Shown: one piece after another, positions 42,246 to 54,149 of the stretch
Numbering within the stretch: position 1 is the stretch's first letter
Layout of the letters: each line of letters starts with the position of its first letter
Assembly (NCBI RefSeq): GCF_043575855.1
Contig: NZ_CP144375.1
Span: forward strand, 1,302,001-1,366,000
DNA length: 64,000 bases
Direction: 5' to 3'
Source: Kutzneria buriramensis
Lineage (GTDB): Bacteria > Actinomycetota > Actinomycetes > Mycobacteriales > Pseudonocardiaceae
Made by a program: the position numbers and the translations under genes
Notes under the pieces: generated by a model
The model's database searches: none
The model's input: only the letters and a program-made list of their open reading frames with translations
What the model was told of the DNA's origin: nothing

Positions 42246-42471
42246 CATCGGAACCCGACTCGGCTTGCGTTCGTCCACTTCCACACCTGGTAGCAGTCGG
42301 TGCACGTCTTGTCGACTTTCTCGATGCCGCCCCCCAGGAAGTCATCGCTGTAGTCACGTTCGAGTGTTGAGATTTGTGGCGGCAAATCCCCGATCGTAGG
42401 AGGCTGCGCCTATCACACGGGAGTCAGCCGGTCATGGCATTTCGGCAGGCCAGCGGCGCACCATGTGGGGC

Positions 42472-42768
42472 ATGAAGGAGTTCATCGTCACCATCAGGAC
42501 CACCATCCCGCAGGGCACGGACCCCGCCGAGGTGGACCGCCGACGCGCCGCCGAGCACGAGCGGGCGCGGGAGCTCACGGCGAGCGGTCACCTGTTCCGG
42601 CTGTGGCGGCCGGTCGGCGAGACGCGCAGCATCGGCATCTGGCTCGCCGAGGACGAGCGGGACCTGCGCGAGAACGTGCTCGGTTCGCTGCCGCTGTGGC
42701 CGTGGATGACCGCCGAGGTCACGGAACTGGAATCGCACCCGAACGACCCGCAGCGCAACCAGTGGTGA
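42472..42768 (+). CDS. Muconolactone isomerase-like protein
   Basis: A protein of 98 residues from ATG 42472 (MKEFIVTIRTTIPQGTDPAE). Ferredoxin-like alpha/beta fold of the muconolactone delta-isomerase family; later motifs ARELTASGHLFRLWRPV and GIWLAEDERDLRE fit. Free-standing copies often act in polyketide or aromatic pathways as isomerases or as small cyclase-like proteins. The last four bases overlap the transporter start (GTGA), so the two are co-translated. No catabolic cluster is visible nearby. Confidence 0.8.
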   Translation: MKEFIVTIRTTIPQGTDPAEVDRRRAAEHERARELTASGHLFRLWRPVGETRSIGIWLAEDERDLRENVLGSLPLWPWMTAEVTELESHPNDPQRNQW

Positions 42769-43859
42769 CCGTTGTCCGGACCCCGTGGCTGCACGTGGGA
42801 CAGTCTGCCGCGGCGCTGGCCGCCAGCATGGGCATCGGGCGGTTCGTGTTCACGCCGATCCTGCCGCTGATGGTGGCGCAGGCGGGGTTGTCCGCGCAGA
42901 ACGGGGCCGAGCTGGCGACCGCCAACTACTTCGGGTACCTGGTCGGGGCGCTCGCCGGGGCCTTGCCGGTGTTCCGGCGGCGCGAGGTCGTCCGGGCGTC
43001 GCTGGTGACCACCGTGCTGGCGTTGGCCGCGATGCCGGTGACCTCCAGCGTGGCGATCTGGCTCGTCCTGCGCTTCGTCGCCGGCATCGCCAGCGCCGTC
43101 ACGTTCGTCGCGGCCGTCGGCTCCGCGCTGCACCACCTTCGGGGGCACCTACCCGGTTGGGCGTTCGGCGGCATCGGCGGCGGCATCGCGCTGTCCGGGA
43201 TCCTGGTGCTCTGTAGCGTCGGCGACTGGCGCGTCATGTGGTGGGTCGCAGCGGGGTTGGCCGCGGTGATCTCCGCGCTGGCATGGAACCTGGACGACAC
43301 AGCGGCGACGTCCACTGTGGAGGATCGTCCGCGGGTGACCCGCCCGTTCGCGGCTCTTTTCGTCAGCTACGGCCTGGAAGGCGTCGGCTACATCATCGCC
43401 GGCACGTTCCTCGTCGCCGCCCTCTCCCCCGGCTGGGTCGGCAGCGGCGCCTGGGTGATCGTCGGGCTCGCCGCCATCCCGTCGGCCGCGCTGTGGGCGT
43501 GGCTCGGCCGCCGTTGGTCGCGGCCGTGGCTGCTGACGGTCGCCTTGGTGGTGCAGGCGGTCGGAGTGGCGCTGCCGGCGGTTGTCGGCGGCGTGGTCGG
43601 CGCGGTGATCGCCGCCGCCTTGTTCGGCGGCACCTTCGTGGGCATCGCCACCCTCGCCCTGGCCGTCGGAGCAGATCTCCACTTCCCACGGTCCGTCGCG
43701 CTGCTCACGGCGGGGTACTCCGTGGGGCAGATCCTCGGGCCGGTGGTCGCCGGGCCGCTGCTCCGGCACGGGTATCGACCCGCGCTGGTTCTCGCCGCCG
43801 GCATCCTCCTCGCCGGAGCGGCGGCCGCCGGCGTCCTGGCTCGGATGAGGCCATCGTGA
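42765..43859 (+). CDS. MFS transporter, YbfB/YjiJ family
   Basis: A protein of 364 residues. The start GTG overlaps the isomerase stop. Typical entry QSAAALAASMGIGRFVFTPI with the GIGRFxxTP motif of the YbfB family, then about 12 membrane helices. Substrates in this family are small organic acids or unknown. Co-translation with the muconolactone isomerase-like gene suggests export or uptake of a lactone or aromatic acid. About 200 bases follow before the next gene, without a clear terminator. Confidence 0.88.
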   Translation: MTVVRTPWLHVGQSAAALAASMGIGRFVFTPILPLMVAQAGLSAQNGAELATANYFGYLVGALAGALPVFRRREVVRASLVTTVLALAAMPVTSSVAIWLVLRFVAGIASAVTFVAAVGSALHHLRGHLPGWAFGGIGGGIALSGILVLCSVGDWRVMWWVAAGLAAVISALAWNLDDTAATSTVEDRPRVTRPFAALFVSYGLEGVGYIIAGTFLVAALSPGWVGSGAWVIVGLAAIPSAALWAWLGRRWSRPWLLTVALVVQAVGVALPAVVGGVVGAVIAAALFGGTFVGIATLALAVGADLHFPRSVALLTAGYSVGQILGPVVAGPLLRHGYRPALVLAAGILLAGAAAAGVLARMRPS

Positions 43860-44061
43860 ACCGAGAAGACCGTGCGGACGACGAGACTCCGGCGCAGCCC
43901 GACGAGGCGGTCGTCCATTCGCGCAACGCTCCGGAGTGGTAGATACACCACAGAGTCGTTCGGGTCAGGACACTGTCCCGTTTCGTCAACGGAAAGAACC
44001 CACGGCGTGATCTGGACGTATCACTGTTGAAGTCGTTCCACTCACGCCGAGGTGCACGCCG

Positions 44062-45722
44062 ATGAGCCCCGCCAGACAAGAGCTTCTCGCCCGGGTACGA
44101 GCCGACCTGGTCGGCGACACCGCCACCCTGCCGGGCCCGTACGGCGACCGGCTGGTCACCTACGCCGACTACACGGCCAGCGGCCGCAGCGTGGCGTTCA
44201 TCGAGGACTTCATCCGCGACCGCGTGCTGCCGACGTACGCGAACACCCACACCGAGGCCTCGGCCACCGGCCGCCGGACCAGCCGGCTCCGGGAGAACGC
44301 CCGCCGGACCATCCGACACGCGATCGGCGGCGACGGCCGGACGTGCGTGATCTTCTGTGGCTCGGGCACCACCGGCGCGGTGAACAAGATCATCGACATC
44401 CTGGGCCTGCGGCTGTCCGAACAGGCCTGCCGCCGCTACGGCATCGACGCGACCATCGCGGAACAGCACCGGCCGGTCGTCTTCGTCGGCCCCTACGAAC
44501 ACCACTCGAACGAGCTGCCCTGGCGGGAGTCCGTCGCGGACATCGTGGTCATCCCCGAGGACCGCGACGGCCACATCGACCTCGACGCGCTCCGCAGCGC
44601 CCTGATCACCTACGGCGACCGCCCGCTGAAGATCGGCTCGTTCTCGGCGGCGAGCAACGTCACCGGCATCCTGACCAACACCCGCACGGTCACCAGGATC
44701 CTGCACGCCCACGACGCCCTGGCCTTCTGGGACTTCGCCGCCGCCGCGCCGCACGTCGCCATCGACATGGCGCCGGCGGACGACCCGGACGCCCACATGG
44801 ACGCGGTGTTCATGAGCCCGCACAAGTTCCTCGGCGGCCCCGGAACGCCGGGAATCCTTGCCGTGCAACGGGACCTGCTCACCAACGAGGTGCCGTCGAT
44901 CGTGGGCGGCGGCACGGTCTCCTACGTCAGCCCCACCCGGCACGTCTACGAGGACGACCCGGAGATCCGCGAAGAAGGCGGCACACCGGCGATCGTCGAG
45001 TCCATCCGCGCCGGACTTGTCTTCCAGCTCAAGGAATCCATCGGCACCGATGTGATCGCCGAACGCGACCACGCCCTCGCCTCGCAGGCGATGGCAACCT
45101 GGTCCCGCAACCCGAACCTCACCGTTCTGGGCAATACCACCGCCGCCCGGCTGCCGATCGTGTCGCTGCTGTTCCGCCACCCGCATGGCGGCCAGCTGCA
45201 CTTCAACTTCGTGGTGGCGCTGCTCAGCGACCTGTTCGGCATCCAGGTCCGCGGCGGCTGCTCCTGCGCCGGCCCCTACGGCCACCGGCTGCTGGACATC
45301 GACAACGAGCGCTCCTGCGAGTTCGGCGCGGAGATCCTGCGCGGCCACGTCGGCATCAAACCGGGCTGGGTGCGGGTCAGCCTCAACTACGCCATGTCCG
45401 ACGAGACGTTCGACTTCATCGTCCGGGCCGTCGACATGATCGCCACACACGGCTGGAAGCTGTTGCCCAGCTACGGTTTCGATCCCGACTCCGGCGTCTG
45501 GACGCACCGCGACGCGCCGGACGACGATCCCCAGCTCGACTGGTCCGCCCCCGAACCGCGGCGGACCAGCCCGGACCGCACCGCGTACCTCGCCCAGGCG
45601 GAGCAGCTGTTCACCGGGGAGGGCCGGGACTTCCCCACCGCCAGCATCAACCCCGAGTTCGACCGGCTGCGGTGGTTCGAGCTGCCCGACACCTGCGTGA
45701 CGGGCAGCCCGAGCCCACTGTC

Positions 45723-45726
<4 letters not shown>
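44062..45726 (+). CDS. Aminotransferase class V-fold PLP enzyme (cysteine desulfurase-like)
   Basis: A protein of 554 residues. PLP Lys in MSPHKFLGGPGTPG, His/Asp of the cofactor site in YEHHSNELPW and FWDFAAAAPHVAID, and a Cys-rich loop GGCSCAGPYGH in the position of the desulfurase active-site Cys. It is ~150 residues longer than NifS/SufS, with an extra C-terminal region (SPDRTAYLAQAEQLFTGEG). Substrate could be Cys, selenocysteine, kynurenine or another amino acid. Convergent with PPDK; the stops overlap by three bases. No Fe-S assembly genes are near. Confidence 0.9.
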
Positions 45727-48413
<2,687 letters not shown>

Positions 48414-48495
48414 TTCGGGGCCTCCTCGGCGTGGGCGACAGACCGTCCAGTGTTGGGCCGGGACCGGCACCCCGCAATCAGTCGTGGCCGCACTA

Positions 48496-48552
48496 ACACC
48501 CGTTCGCGAACCGCATCGGTTCAGTTCTCGATACAGCAAGCCGAACGGGTGT
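48496..48552. promoter_or_regulatory. Inverted repeats upstream of ppdK
   Basis: ACACCCGTTCG (48496-48506) and CGAACGGGTGT (48542-48552) are perfect 11-base arms with 35 bases between. Inside lies another dyad, GAACCG-CAT-CGGTTC (48508-48522). They may be operators or an mRNA hairpin in the leader. The remaining bases to 48616 show no gene. Confidence 0.4.
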
Positions 48553-48616
48553 AGCGCAGCTCAATCGCGGATATCCCCGGGATTCGGGAATAAACCCTGA
48601 GCGATTTTCGGAATTG

Positions 48617-49870
48617 TCAACGGGGGCGCAGGGCGATCCAGCCCGCGATCCCCGTGCCGACCGTCAGGGCGGCCGCCGACAGGCCCAGCGACCAGTGCAC
48701 GCCGACCGCCGCGCCCAGGAGTCCGACGGTGAACCCGCTGCCGGCGCGCAGCCCGTTGGCGGCGACGCCGTAGACGCCGATGACCCGCCCGCGGTCGGCC
48801 GGCTTGGCCCGCAGCTGCACCACCGTCTGCCCGATCGACATCGACGCCAGGTTGGCCACGCCACCGATGAGCAGGGCGACCACGGCCAGCGCGTAGCTCC
48901 CGGTGGTGGCGAAGAACAGGCTGGTCAGGCCGTATATCCCGGTGCTGACCACGGCGGCCGGCACGCTCGGTCTGATCCGCCCGGTGGCCTCCAGCAGGAT
49001 GCCGCCGAGCACGCCGCCGGCGCCGTTGGCGAACAGCAGCACGCCGTAGGCCGTGCCGGCGTTGCCGGCGCCGAGGTCCTGGGCGTAGATCGGCATCGAC
49101 GTCTGGAGCGACGCTCCGACGAAGAACGCGCCCAGGCCGCCGAGGATGATCATGCTGACGATGGTCCGGTCGCCACGGACGTCCCGGAACACCCGGATCG
49201 AGTCGACCAGGCCGAGCCGGGTGCGCGGCACGCCGCCGTCGCGGTTGTGGCCGGTGTACTTGGTGCGGAACAGGAACAGCGTCAGCGGCAGGTAGAACAG
49301 CACGTTGACGAAGATGCCGGCGACCGGGCCGAGCCCGAGCAGGAGCACCGAGCCGACCACCGGCCCGAACAGGATCCCCAGGCTGCGGAAGGTGGCGTTG
49401 AGCCGGACCGCGCTGGGCAGCTCCTCCTCACCGACGAAGTCGTGCAGCATCAGCTGCTCGCCCGGGCCCCAGATGGCGCCGGCGCACCCGTGCAGCACCA
49501 GCAGCAGGCAGGCCTCCCACACCTGGAGGCTGCCGGTCAGGAACAGCACGCCCCAGGCGACCGAGACGCACATGAACAGGACCTGCGCCGCCTGGATGAC
49601 CCGGCGGCAGTCGTGCCGGTCGGCCAGGCCGCCGAAGTACACGGAGAACAGCAGGAACGGCACCCAGTGGCTGATCACCTCGAAGCCGGTCAGCGCCGGC
49701 GAGTGGAACTTCTCCCACAGCACCCAGTAGGTGATGACGTGCTCGATGTTGTCGGCCATCATCGCCAGCGCCGCGCCGACCAGGTAGGTCCGGCAGTCGG
49801 CGTTGCGCAGCGCCGCGAACTTGCGGGCCGGCGCGGGCACGTGGGTCGGCACGCCGCAGGTGGCGCACAT
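48617..49870 (-). CDS. MFS transporter (EntS/MFS_3-like)
   Basis: A protein of 417 residues from ATG 49870, with GGGAGGGGGAAG upstream. The N-terminus MCATCGVPTHVPAPARKFAA carries a CATC pair before the first membrane helix, which is unusual. Motif A is FGGLADRHDCRRV. The layout is of MFS_3-type exporters. It lies 22 bases after the methyltransferase gene and in its operon, under the divergent TetR gene, so an induced drug or metabolite exporter is the natural reading. Confidence 0.9.
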   Translation of the reverse strand: MCATCGVPTHVPAPARKFAALRNADCRTYLVGAALAMMADNIEHVITYWVLWEKFHSPALTGFEVISHWVPFLLFSVYFGGLADRHDCRRVIQAAQVLFMCVSVAWGVLFLTGSLQVWEACLLLVLHGCAGAIWGPGEQLMLHDFVGEEELPSAVRLNATFRSLGILFGPVVGSVLLLGLGPVAGIFVNVLFYLPLTLFLFRTKYTGHNRDGGVPRTRLGLVDSIRVFRDVRGDRTIVSMIILGGLGAFFVGASLQTSMPIYAQDLGAGNAGTAYGVLLFANGAGGVLGGILLEATGRIRPSVPAAVVSTGIYGLTSLFFATTGSYALAVVALLIGGVANLASMSIGQTVVQLRAKPADRGRVIGVYGVAANGLRAGSGFTVGLLGAAVGVHWSLGLSAAALTVGTGIAGWIALRPR

Positions 49871-49892
49871 GTGTCGCTTCCCCCTCCCGCCG

Positions 49893-50525
49893 CTAGACGC
49901 GGCAGCTGATCTCCATGCCGTCCTCGACCGGGAACTCCACGCCGAGGTAGCCGTTGGCCGGGTCGCGCACGTGGTCGAGGTAGTCGCGCATGGACGGCAT
50001 GGTGATGTCGTCGGCGACCACCAGCGCGCCGGACGCCAGTCGCGGTTCGAGCAGGTGCAGCACCGGCAGGCTGAGCTCCTTCCACCCGTCCAGCAGCAGC
50101 AGGCCGATCGGCCCGGGCACGGCCGCGAGGGTTTCTCGGGCGTCGCCTTCAAGGATCGTCACACGATCGGCAAGTCCCGCCATGGCGAGACTTGTGCGAG
50201 CAGCGGTGACCTTGGTCGCACTGAGCTCGCTGCCGTACACGTGGCCGACGCCGTTGTCCTTGACCGCGGCGGCCAGGTACAGGGTGGAGATGCCGTACGA
50301 GGTGCCGAACTCGACGACGTGTGCCGGCCGGATCGCGCGGACCAACGCGTACAGCAGCCGGCCGCCCGCCTCCGAGATCGGCATGTAGACGTCCGCGAGC
50401 GCGTCCGCCCGCCCCTGCGAGTCGTCGGGCAGGTGGCGCTCGGGGCGCTGATCGTCCCGGGCCGCCTCCGTGAACAGCTCGTCCAGCAGTGTCCGGACCG
50501 TGGGGTCGTGCAAGGTCGTTGTCAT
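49893..50525 (-). CDS. SAM-dependent O-methyltransferase
   Basis: A protein of 210 residues. Class I methyltransferase with EFGTSYGISTLYLAAAV (SAM-binding), SELSATKVTAARTSLAMAGL, and VTILEGDARETL. The family includes catechol-type O-methyltransferases (CmcI/COMT-like). A TACTCT box stands seven bases before the ATG with TAGACA 17 bases further upstream, giving a leaderless promoter covered by the palindrome at 50538-50555. First gene of the methyltransferase-MFS operon opposite TetR. Confidence 0.9.
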   Translation of the reverse strand: MTTTLHDPTVRTLLDELFTEAARDDQRPERHLPDDSQGRADALADVYMPISEAGGRLLYALVRAIRPAHVVEFGTSYGISTLYLAAAVKDNGVGHVYGSELSATKVTAARTSLAMAGLADRVTILEGDARETLAAVPGPIGLLLLDGWKELSLPVLHLLEPRLASGALVVADDITMPSMRDYLDHVRDPANGYLGVEFPVEDGMEISCRV

Positions 50526-50537
50526 GACGGCTAGAGT

Positions 50538-50555
50538 AGACGCAACGTTGCGTCT
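50538..50555. promoter_or_regulatory. Perfect 18 bp TetR operator with divergent leaderless promoters
   Basis: AGACGCAACGTTGCGTCT is a perfect palindrome between the methyltransferase and TetR genes. It overlaps the spacer of the methyltransferase promoter (TAGACA, 17 bp, TACTCT) and the -35 area of the tetR promoter, whose -10 TACGCT lies seven bases before GTG 50583. Binding there would silence both genes. The 17-mer CGCAACGTTGCGTCTTG recurs at 53077-53093. Confidence 0.65.
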
Positions 50556-50582
50556 TGTCTAATGCTCGGTACGCTGTGCGGC

Positions 50583-51161
50583 GTGGATCACCACGGCAAC
50601 CGCTACGGGCGCAGCGAGGCGGCCCGCGCGGCCGTCCTCGAGGCCGCCGACGACCTGCTCGTCGAGCACGGCTTCGCCGGCCTGACCATCGAGAAGATCG
50701 CCGCCCGGGCCGGCGTGGCCAAGCAGACCATCTACCGCTGGTGGCCGTCCAAAGTGGACATCCTGCTTGAGGCCTTCGGCGACGACATGGCCGAGGACCT
50801 CACCCCCGCCGACCACGGCTACCTCGCCACGGATCTGCGCGAGCACCTCGCCAGGCTCGCCGACTTCCTCACCACCAGCGACGCCGGCGCCGTCTACCGC
50901 GCCCTGGTCGGCCAGGCCCAGCACGACCCCCAGCTCGCCACCCGCCTGCGCGACGGCCACCTCGCCGCCCAGCACGCGCGCGACCGCCTGCCCTTCGAAC
51001 GCGCCATCGCCCGCCGCGAACTGGTCGAGAACCTGGACGTCGACCTCGCCGTGGAACGCCTCGTCGGTGTCGTGCACTACCGCGTCCTGGTCACCGGCGA
51101 GCCCGTCACCCGCGAGTTCACCGACGCCCTGGTCGACGCGCTCGTCCTCGAACTGACCTGA
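50583..51161 (+). CDS. TetR-family transcriptional regulator
   Basis: A protein of 192 residues from GTG 50583 (VDHHGNRYGRSEAARAAVLE). The start is chosen because TACGCT lies seven bases upstream, in the leaderless arrangement. An ATG at 50562 would lie too near the operator. HTH: LTIEKIAARAGVAKQTIYRW. The C-terminal TetR domain has a helical bundle ending in VTREFTDALVDALVLEL. Divergent from methyltransferase-MFS, its obvious targets through the 18 bp palindrome. Confidence 0.93.
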   Translation: MDHHGNRYGRSEAARAAVLEAADDLLVEHGFAGLTIEKIAARAGVAKQTIYRWWPSKVDILLEAFGDDMAEDLTPADHGYLATDLREHLARLADFLTTSDAGAVYRALVGQAQHDPQLATRLRDGHLAAQHARDRLPFERAIARRELVENLDVDLAVERLVGVVHYRVLVTGEPVTREFTDALVDALVLELT

Positions 51162-51217
51162 ACGCGGGGCGGTGGCGGCCTCCCGCCCGGGGCCGCCACC
51201 GCCGCTCGCACCCGATC

Positions 51218-52372
51218 TCAGTTGTTGCTGATGAACTGCTGGGCGAACTTCCGCCCCTGCGACACCGCGCTGGTGTGGTTCTCGATCGGTGACGCCTTCG
51301 AGTTCTTGAAGACGATGTAGGTCACCTTGTCCGAGGTGCCGCCGTTCTTCGGGTCGGGGTCGATGCCGAGCGACTTGGCGGTGGCGTAGGAGGCCTCGCC
51401 GATGCTGTCGTCCGGCCCCTCGTCACCGAAGACGGCGTACTCCACGTGTCCCTTGTAGATCACGGCGAGCACGTCGCCGCCCTTGATGCCGGCGTTGCCG
51501 TAGTTCCACCGGCTGCTGGGCAGGGGGATCACCACGTACGGCAGCTTCGCCGCGTCCAGCGGCTTGCCGTCGGACTGGTGGAACGACGTGTCGTCGTAGA
51601 AGCAGCAGTCGGTGTTCTCGTTGCAGGTGGCGGTGCGCTGCCCGTCGCAGTCGACGGCCATGCCCGACGTCCAGAAGTACGCCCCGTTGGCGCCGCAGAT
51701 CGGCGTCTGGCCGCCGTTCTTGTCGTCGTAGGTGCCGTTGGAGACCTGGTGGCAGTTGGCGGTCTTGGCCAGCAGCTGCGCGGCGGTCGGGTTGCCGTCG
51801 TCCGACTTCGGCGCGGCCTTGGCCGTCTTGGCGGTATTGACGGTCTTGGCTGCCGCGGAACTCCCCGGCTGGTAACAGGAATTGTCGCCGGAGTTGAAGA
51901 TCGACCCGCTGTCCACGGGCTGGTTCGGGTCCGGATCGATGATCACGTCACCGGAGTCCTGGGTGAGCGCGTCCTCACAGTTGATCACCGCGTTGGAGTC
52001 GCCGCCCTCGCCGCCGACCCAGAGGTCGATGTGCCGCTTGCCGTTCTGCCAGTCCTGGCTGCACTCGACGCAGCCGTCCTCCATGATGAAGTACCGCTTC
52101 AGGTACGGGTAGTAGACCCGCGTCCCCGGCGCCAGTTCGTTCTGGTCGGTGGCGAAGGTGATCGGGTCGTCGTAGGTGCCGGTGCCGCCGGCGGACTGGT
52201 GGATCTGCGGATACGCGATGTCACCGCCCGGCGGGGAGTTGTCGGGCCACCCGTAGAGAGTGACGAGGTAGCTGTCGTGCGGCGCGGCCGGCGCGGCGGA
52301 CGCGTGCGAGGCCACCGCGAGCGACGTGCCCATCACCACCGCCAGCAGGGCGAGCAGTACTCTTCTGACCAT
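51218..52372 (-). CDS. Secreted chitosanase (GH75) with N-terminal 3D/RlpA-like domain
   Basis: A protein of 384 residues from ATG 52372 with GGAGGA five bases upstream. Signal peptide MVRRVLLALLAVVMGTSLAV. Residues ~50-150: GTYDDPITFATDQNELAPGT, FIMEDGCVECSQDWQNGK, HIDLWVGG, like the 3D-type beta-barrel of RlpA/MltA relatives. A Lys/Ala-rich linker follows. Residues ~225-384 are GH75: SGMAVDCDG, LPYVVIPLPSS, VFGDEGPDDSIGEASY. The Asp and Glu nine residues apart match the catalytic pair of the fungal chitosanase. Operon with the lipoprotein propeller, 37 bases downstream of it. Confidence 0.88.
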   Translation of the reverse strand: MVRRVLLALLAVVMGTSLAVASHASAAPAAPHDSYLVTLYGWPDNSPPGGDIAYPQIHQSAGGTGTYDDPITFATDQNELAPGTRVYYPYLKRYFIMEDGCVECSQDWQNGKRHIDLWVGGEGGDSNAVINCEDALTQDSGDVIIDPDPNQPVDSGSIFNSGDNSCYQPGSSAAAKTVNTAKTAKAAPKSDDGNPTAAQLLAKTANCHQVSNGTYDDKNGGQTPICGANGAYFWTSGMAVDCDGQRTATCNENTDCCFYDDTSFHQSDGKPLDAAKLPYVVIPLPSSRWNYGNAGIKGGDVLAVIYKGHVEYAVFGDEGPDDSIGEASYATAKSLGIDPDPKNGGTSDKVTYIVFKNSKASPIENHTSAVSQGRKFAQQFISNN

Positions 52373-52409
52373 GGACTTCCTCCACTGATAGCAAGGGTTT
52401 GCGGCGGAG

Positions 52410-54053
52410 TCAGAGGGTTGTGTAGATCTCCAGGTGGCTCTGGTCGCCGACGAACACCTCGCCGCCGGCGACGGTCGCGGCGACGAAGTGGTTGAAGCCG
52501 CTGGTGTCGTCGAGCCCGTCGCGGACCTTGTCCCGGTCGCTGTTCCACAGCTCGTGGCCGATGTCGGACGCGTCGAAGGCGCGCAGGGTCGCGCCGGTCC
52601 TGCCGTCGACGGTCCACACGATTCCGGTGCCGGCCTTGGATCCGTCGCTGGAGACGACGGGAATCGCGCCGGGGAAGGCGAAAGCCTCCGGGGCCTGGGC
52701 GGTCGGCGCGGGCTGGAGCCGGCCGTCCGCGCCCAGCCGCCACTGGGTGAGCTTGCTGCCGGAACCGCTGCCGTACACGAACTCCCCGCCGGGACCGCGC
52801 CAGTACGCCCAGGTGCCCCACATGCCGCCGTCGATCGTGTTGACCGCGAGCTCCTGCTTGATCTTGTCGACGTCGGTGCGGTCCTTGTGCCTGCACGCGT
52901 CGGCCAGGGGCGTGTAGCCGCTGAGATGGTTGCGGTCCAACACATACACGGAGCCGGTCTTGGACGACAGCACGAGTTCGTCGTGACCGGGCACGGCCAG
53001 CGGCGATCCGGAGCCGAGGTCCTGGTCGTGCCGGGCCCGGCACTCCTGGTCGTACGGCGTGAACGTGTCGACCACCCGCAACGTTGCGTCTTGCCTACGC
53101 AGGCGCAGCACGGTGTCGCCGACATCGCGGCCGCCGTTGAAGGATCCGTTGCCAGTGACCAGAAGCAGGTCACCGTGCTCGTCGGCGGTGACGCCGGCCT
53201 GCGACTCCCACAGGCCGGCGGCGTAGTCGTCGGGGCTGGTGTTGTACGTGACCGCCTGCGTCAGGTCGCCGTCCCTGAAGCCGAACAGCCAGCCGTGGTA
53301 CGGCGCGAGTCCGCACCACGAGGCGAATCCCGCGTAGACGATCCCGTCGACCAGCGCCAACCCCATCCGCTGCTGCTCGTCCTTGGCGCTGAAGGCGACC
53401 TGGTGGTTCCGGGCGTCCAGACCGCTGCCGTCGACGGTGGCCGCCACCACCGCCGACGCGCGTTTCTGCTTGCCGGTAGCCAGATCCAAGGCGTGCAGCC
53501 GGTACGTCAGCTGCCCCGACTCGACGTCGAGGGCCAGCACGTACAGGGTCCGGCTCGACCAGTCGATCACCGGCGTGCTGGTGATCGAGACCTCCGGCGT
53601 GATCGAGTCGCACAGCCGGTCGGCGGCCACGTGGTCGGTCGCCGCCTGGAACGGACGGGCCCCGGGCTGGAGGACCAAGGTCTGCCACACCGGCGCGCCG
53701 GTGGTCGCGTCGAACGCGTACACGGTGCCGTGTTCCGTTGCCGCGACAACGATGTCACGGCCGTTCTCCGGGAAGTACAGCGGTTGGGCGTAGATCTTCC
53801 CGTCTACCGGCAGCGACAGCTTCCGGCCGAAGCCGCCGCCGGAAACGGTGGCCGCGTCCAGTCTCGTCTCGTTGGCATACCATCCCAGCCTGGTGTTGTC
53901 GCCACGCTGCGTGAGAACCGCGCCCGGCGGCCCCTGTCGGGTCGGGATCGTCCGCTCCGGCAACGGATTCCCGGCCGGCGCCGACTGCGCCGACCCGCAG
54001 GCAGACACCAGCGCGACCAGCAGCACCGCCGGCCACCGCCACCGAGCACCCAT
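52410..54053 (-). CDS. Lipoprotein PQQ/WD-like beta-propeller
   Basis: A protein of 547 residues from ATG 54053 with GGAGGGG upstream. Signal with lipobox LVALVSACGS. The mature part is an eight-bladed-type PQQ-like propeller: GKIYAQPLYFPENGRDIVVA, ATEHGTVYAFDATTGAPVWQ, TPVIDWSSRTLYVLALDVES, GHDELVLSSKTGSVYVLDRN. No quinone-binding residues are clear, so a sugar- or peptide-binding scaffold is more likely than a PQQ dehydrogenase. First gene of an operon with GH75. The stretch 53077-53093 is identical to part of the TetR operator. Confidence 0.85.
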   Translation of the reverse strand: MGARWRWPAVLLVALVSACGSAQSAPAGNPLPERTIPTRQGPPGAVLTQRGDNTRLGWYANETRLDAATVSGGGFGRKLSLPVDGKIYAQPLYFPENGRDIVVAATEHGTVYAFDATTGAPVWQTLVLQPGARPFQAATDHVAADRLCDSITPEVSITSTPVIDWSSRTLYVLALDVESGQLTYRLHALDLATGKQKRASAVVAATVDGSGLDARNHQVAFSAKDEQQRMGLALVDGIVYAGFASWCGLAPYHGWLFGFRDGDLTQAVTYNTSPDDYAAGLWESQAGVTADEHGDLLLVTGNGSFNGGRDVGDTVLRLRRQDATLRVVDTFTPYDQECRARHDQDLGSGSPLAVPGHDELVLSSKTGSVYVLDRNHLSGYTPLADACRHKDRTDVDKIKQELAVNTIDGGMWGTWAYWRGPGGEFVYGSGSGSKLTQWRLGADGRLQPAPTAQAPEAFAFPGAIPVVSSDGSKAGTGIVWTVDGRTGATLRAFDASDIGHELWNSDRDKVRDGLDDTSGFNHFVAATVAGGEVFVGDQSHLEIYTTL

Positions 54054-54149
54054 CAGGATCCCCTCCGCGAAGTCGGTCCGCTTGAGTGAAAATCCCTGTG
54101 GCGGCAGTGATTTCCGGCGAGTCGACCGAGGTCGCCTCACATCGGTATT

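Noticed and set aside
41732..42385. Long minus-strand frame opposite the lectin gene
   Set aside because: Its apparent repeats are the reverse complement of the lectin's 138 bp units; the plus-strand frame has the signal peptide, ribosome site and ricin motifs.
51218..53173. Single 651-codon frame spanning the GH75 and propeller genes
   Set aside because: The frame's first part is out-of-phase propeller sequence; the GH75 protein has its own signal peptide and ribosome site at 52372.
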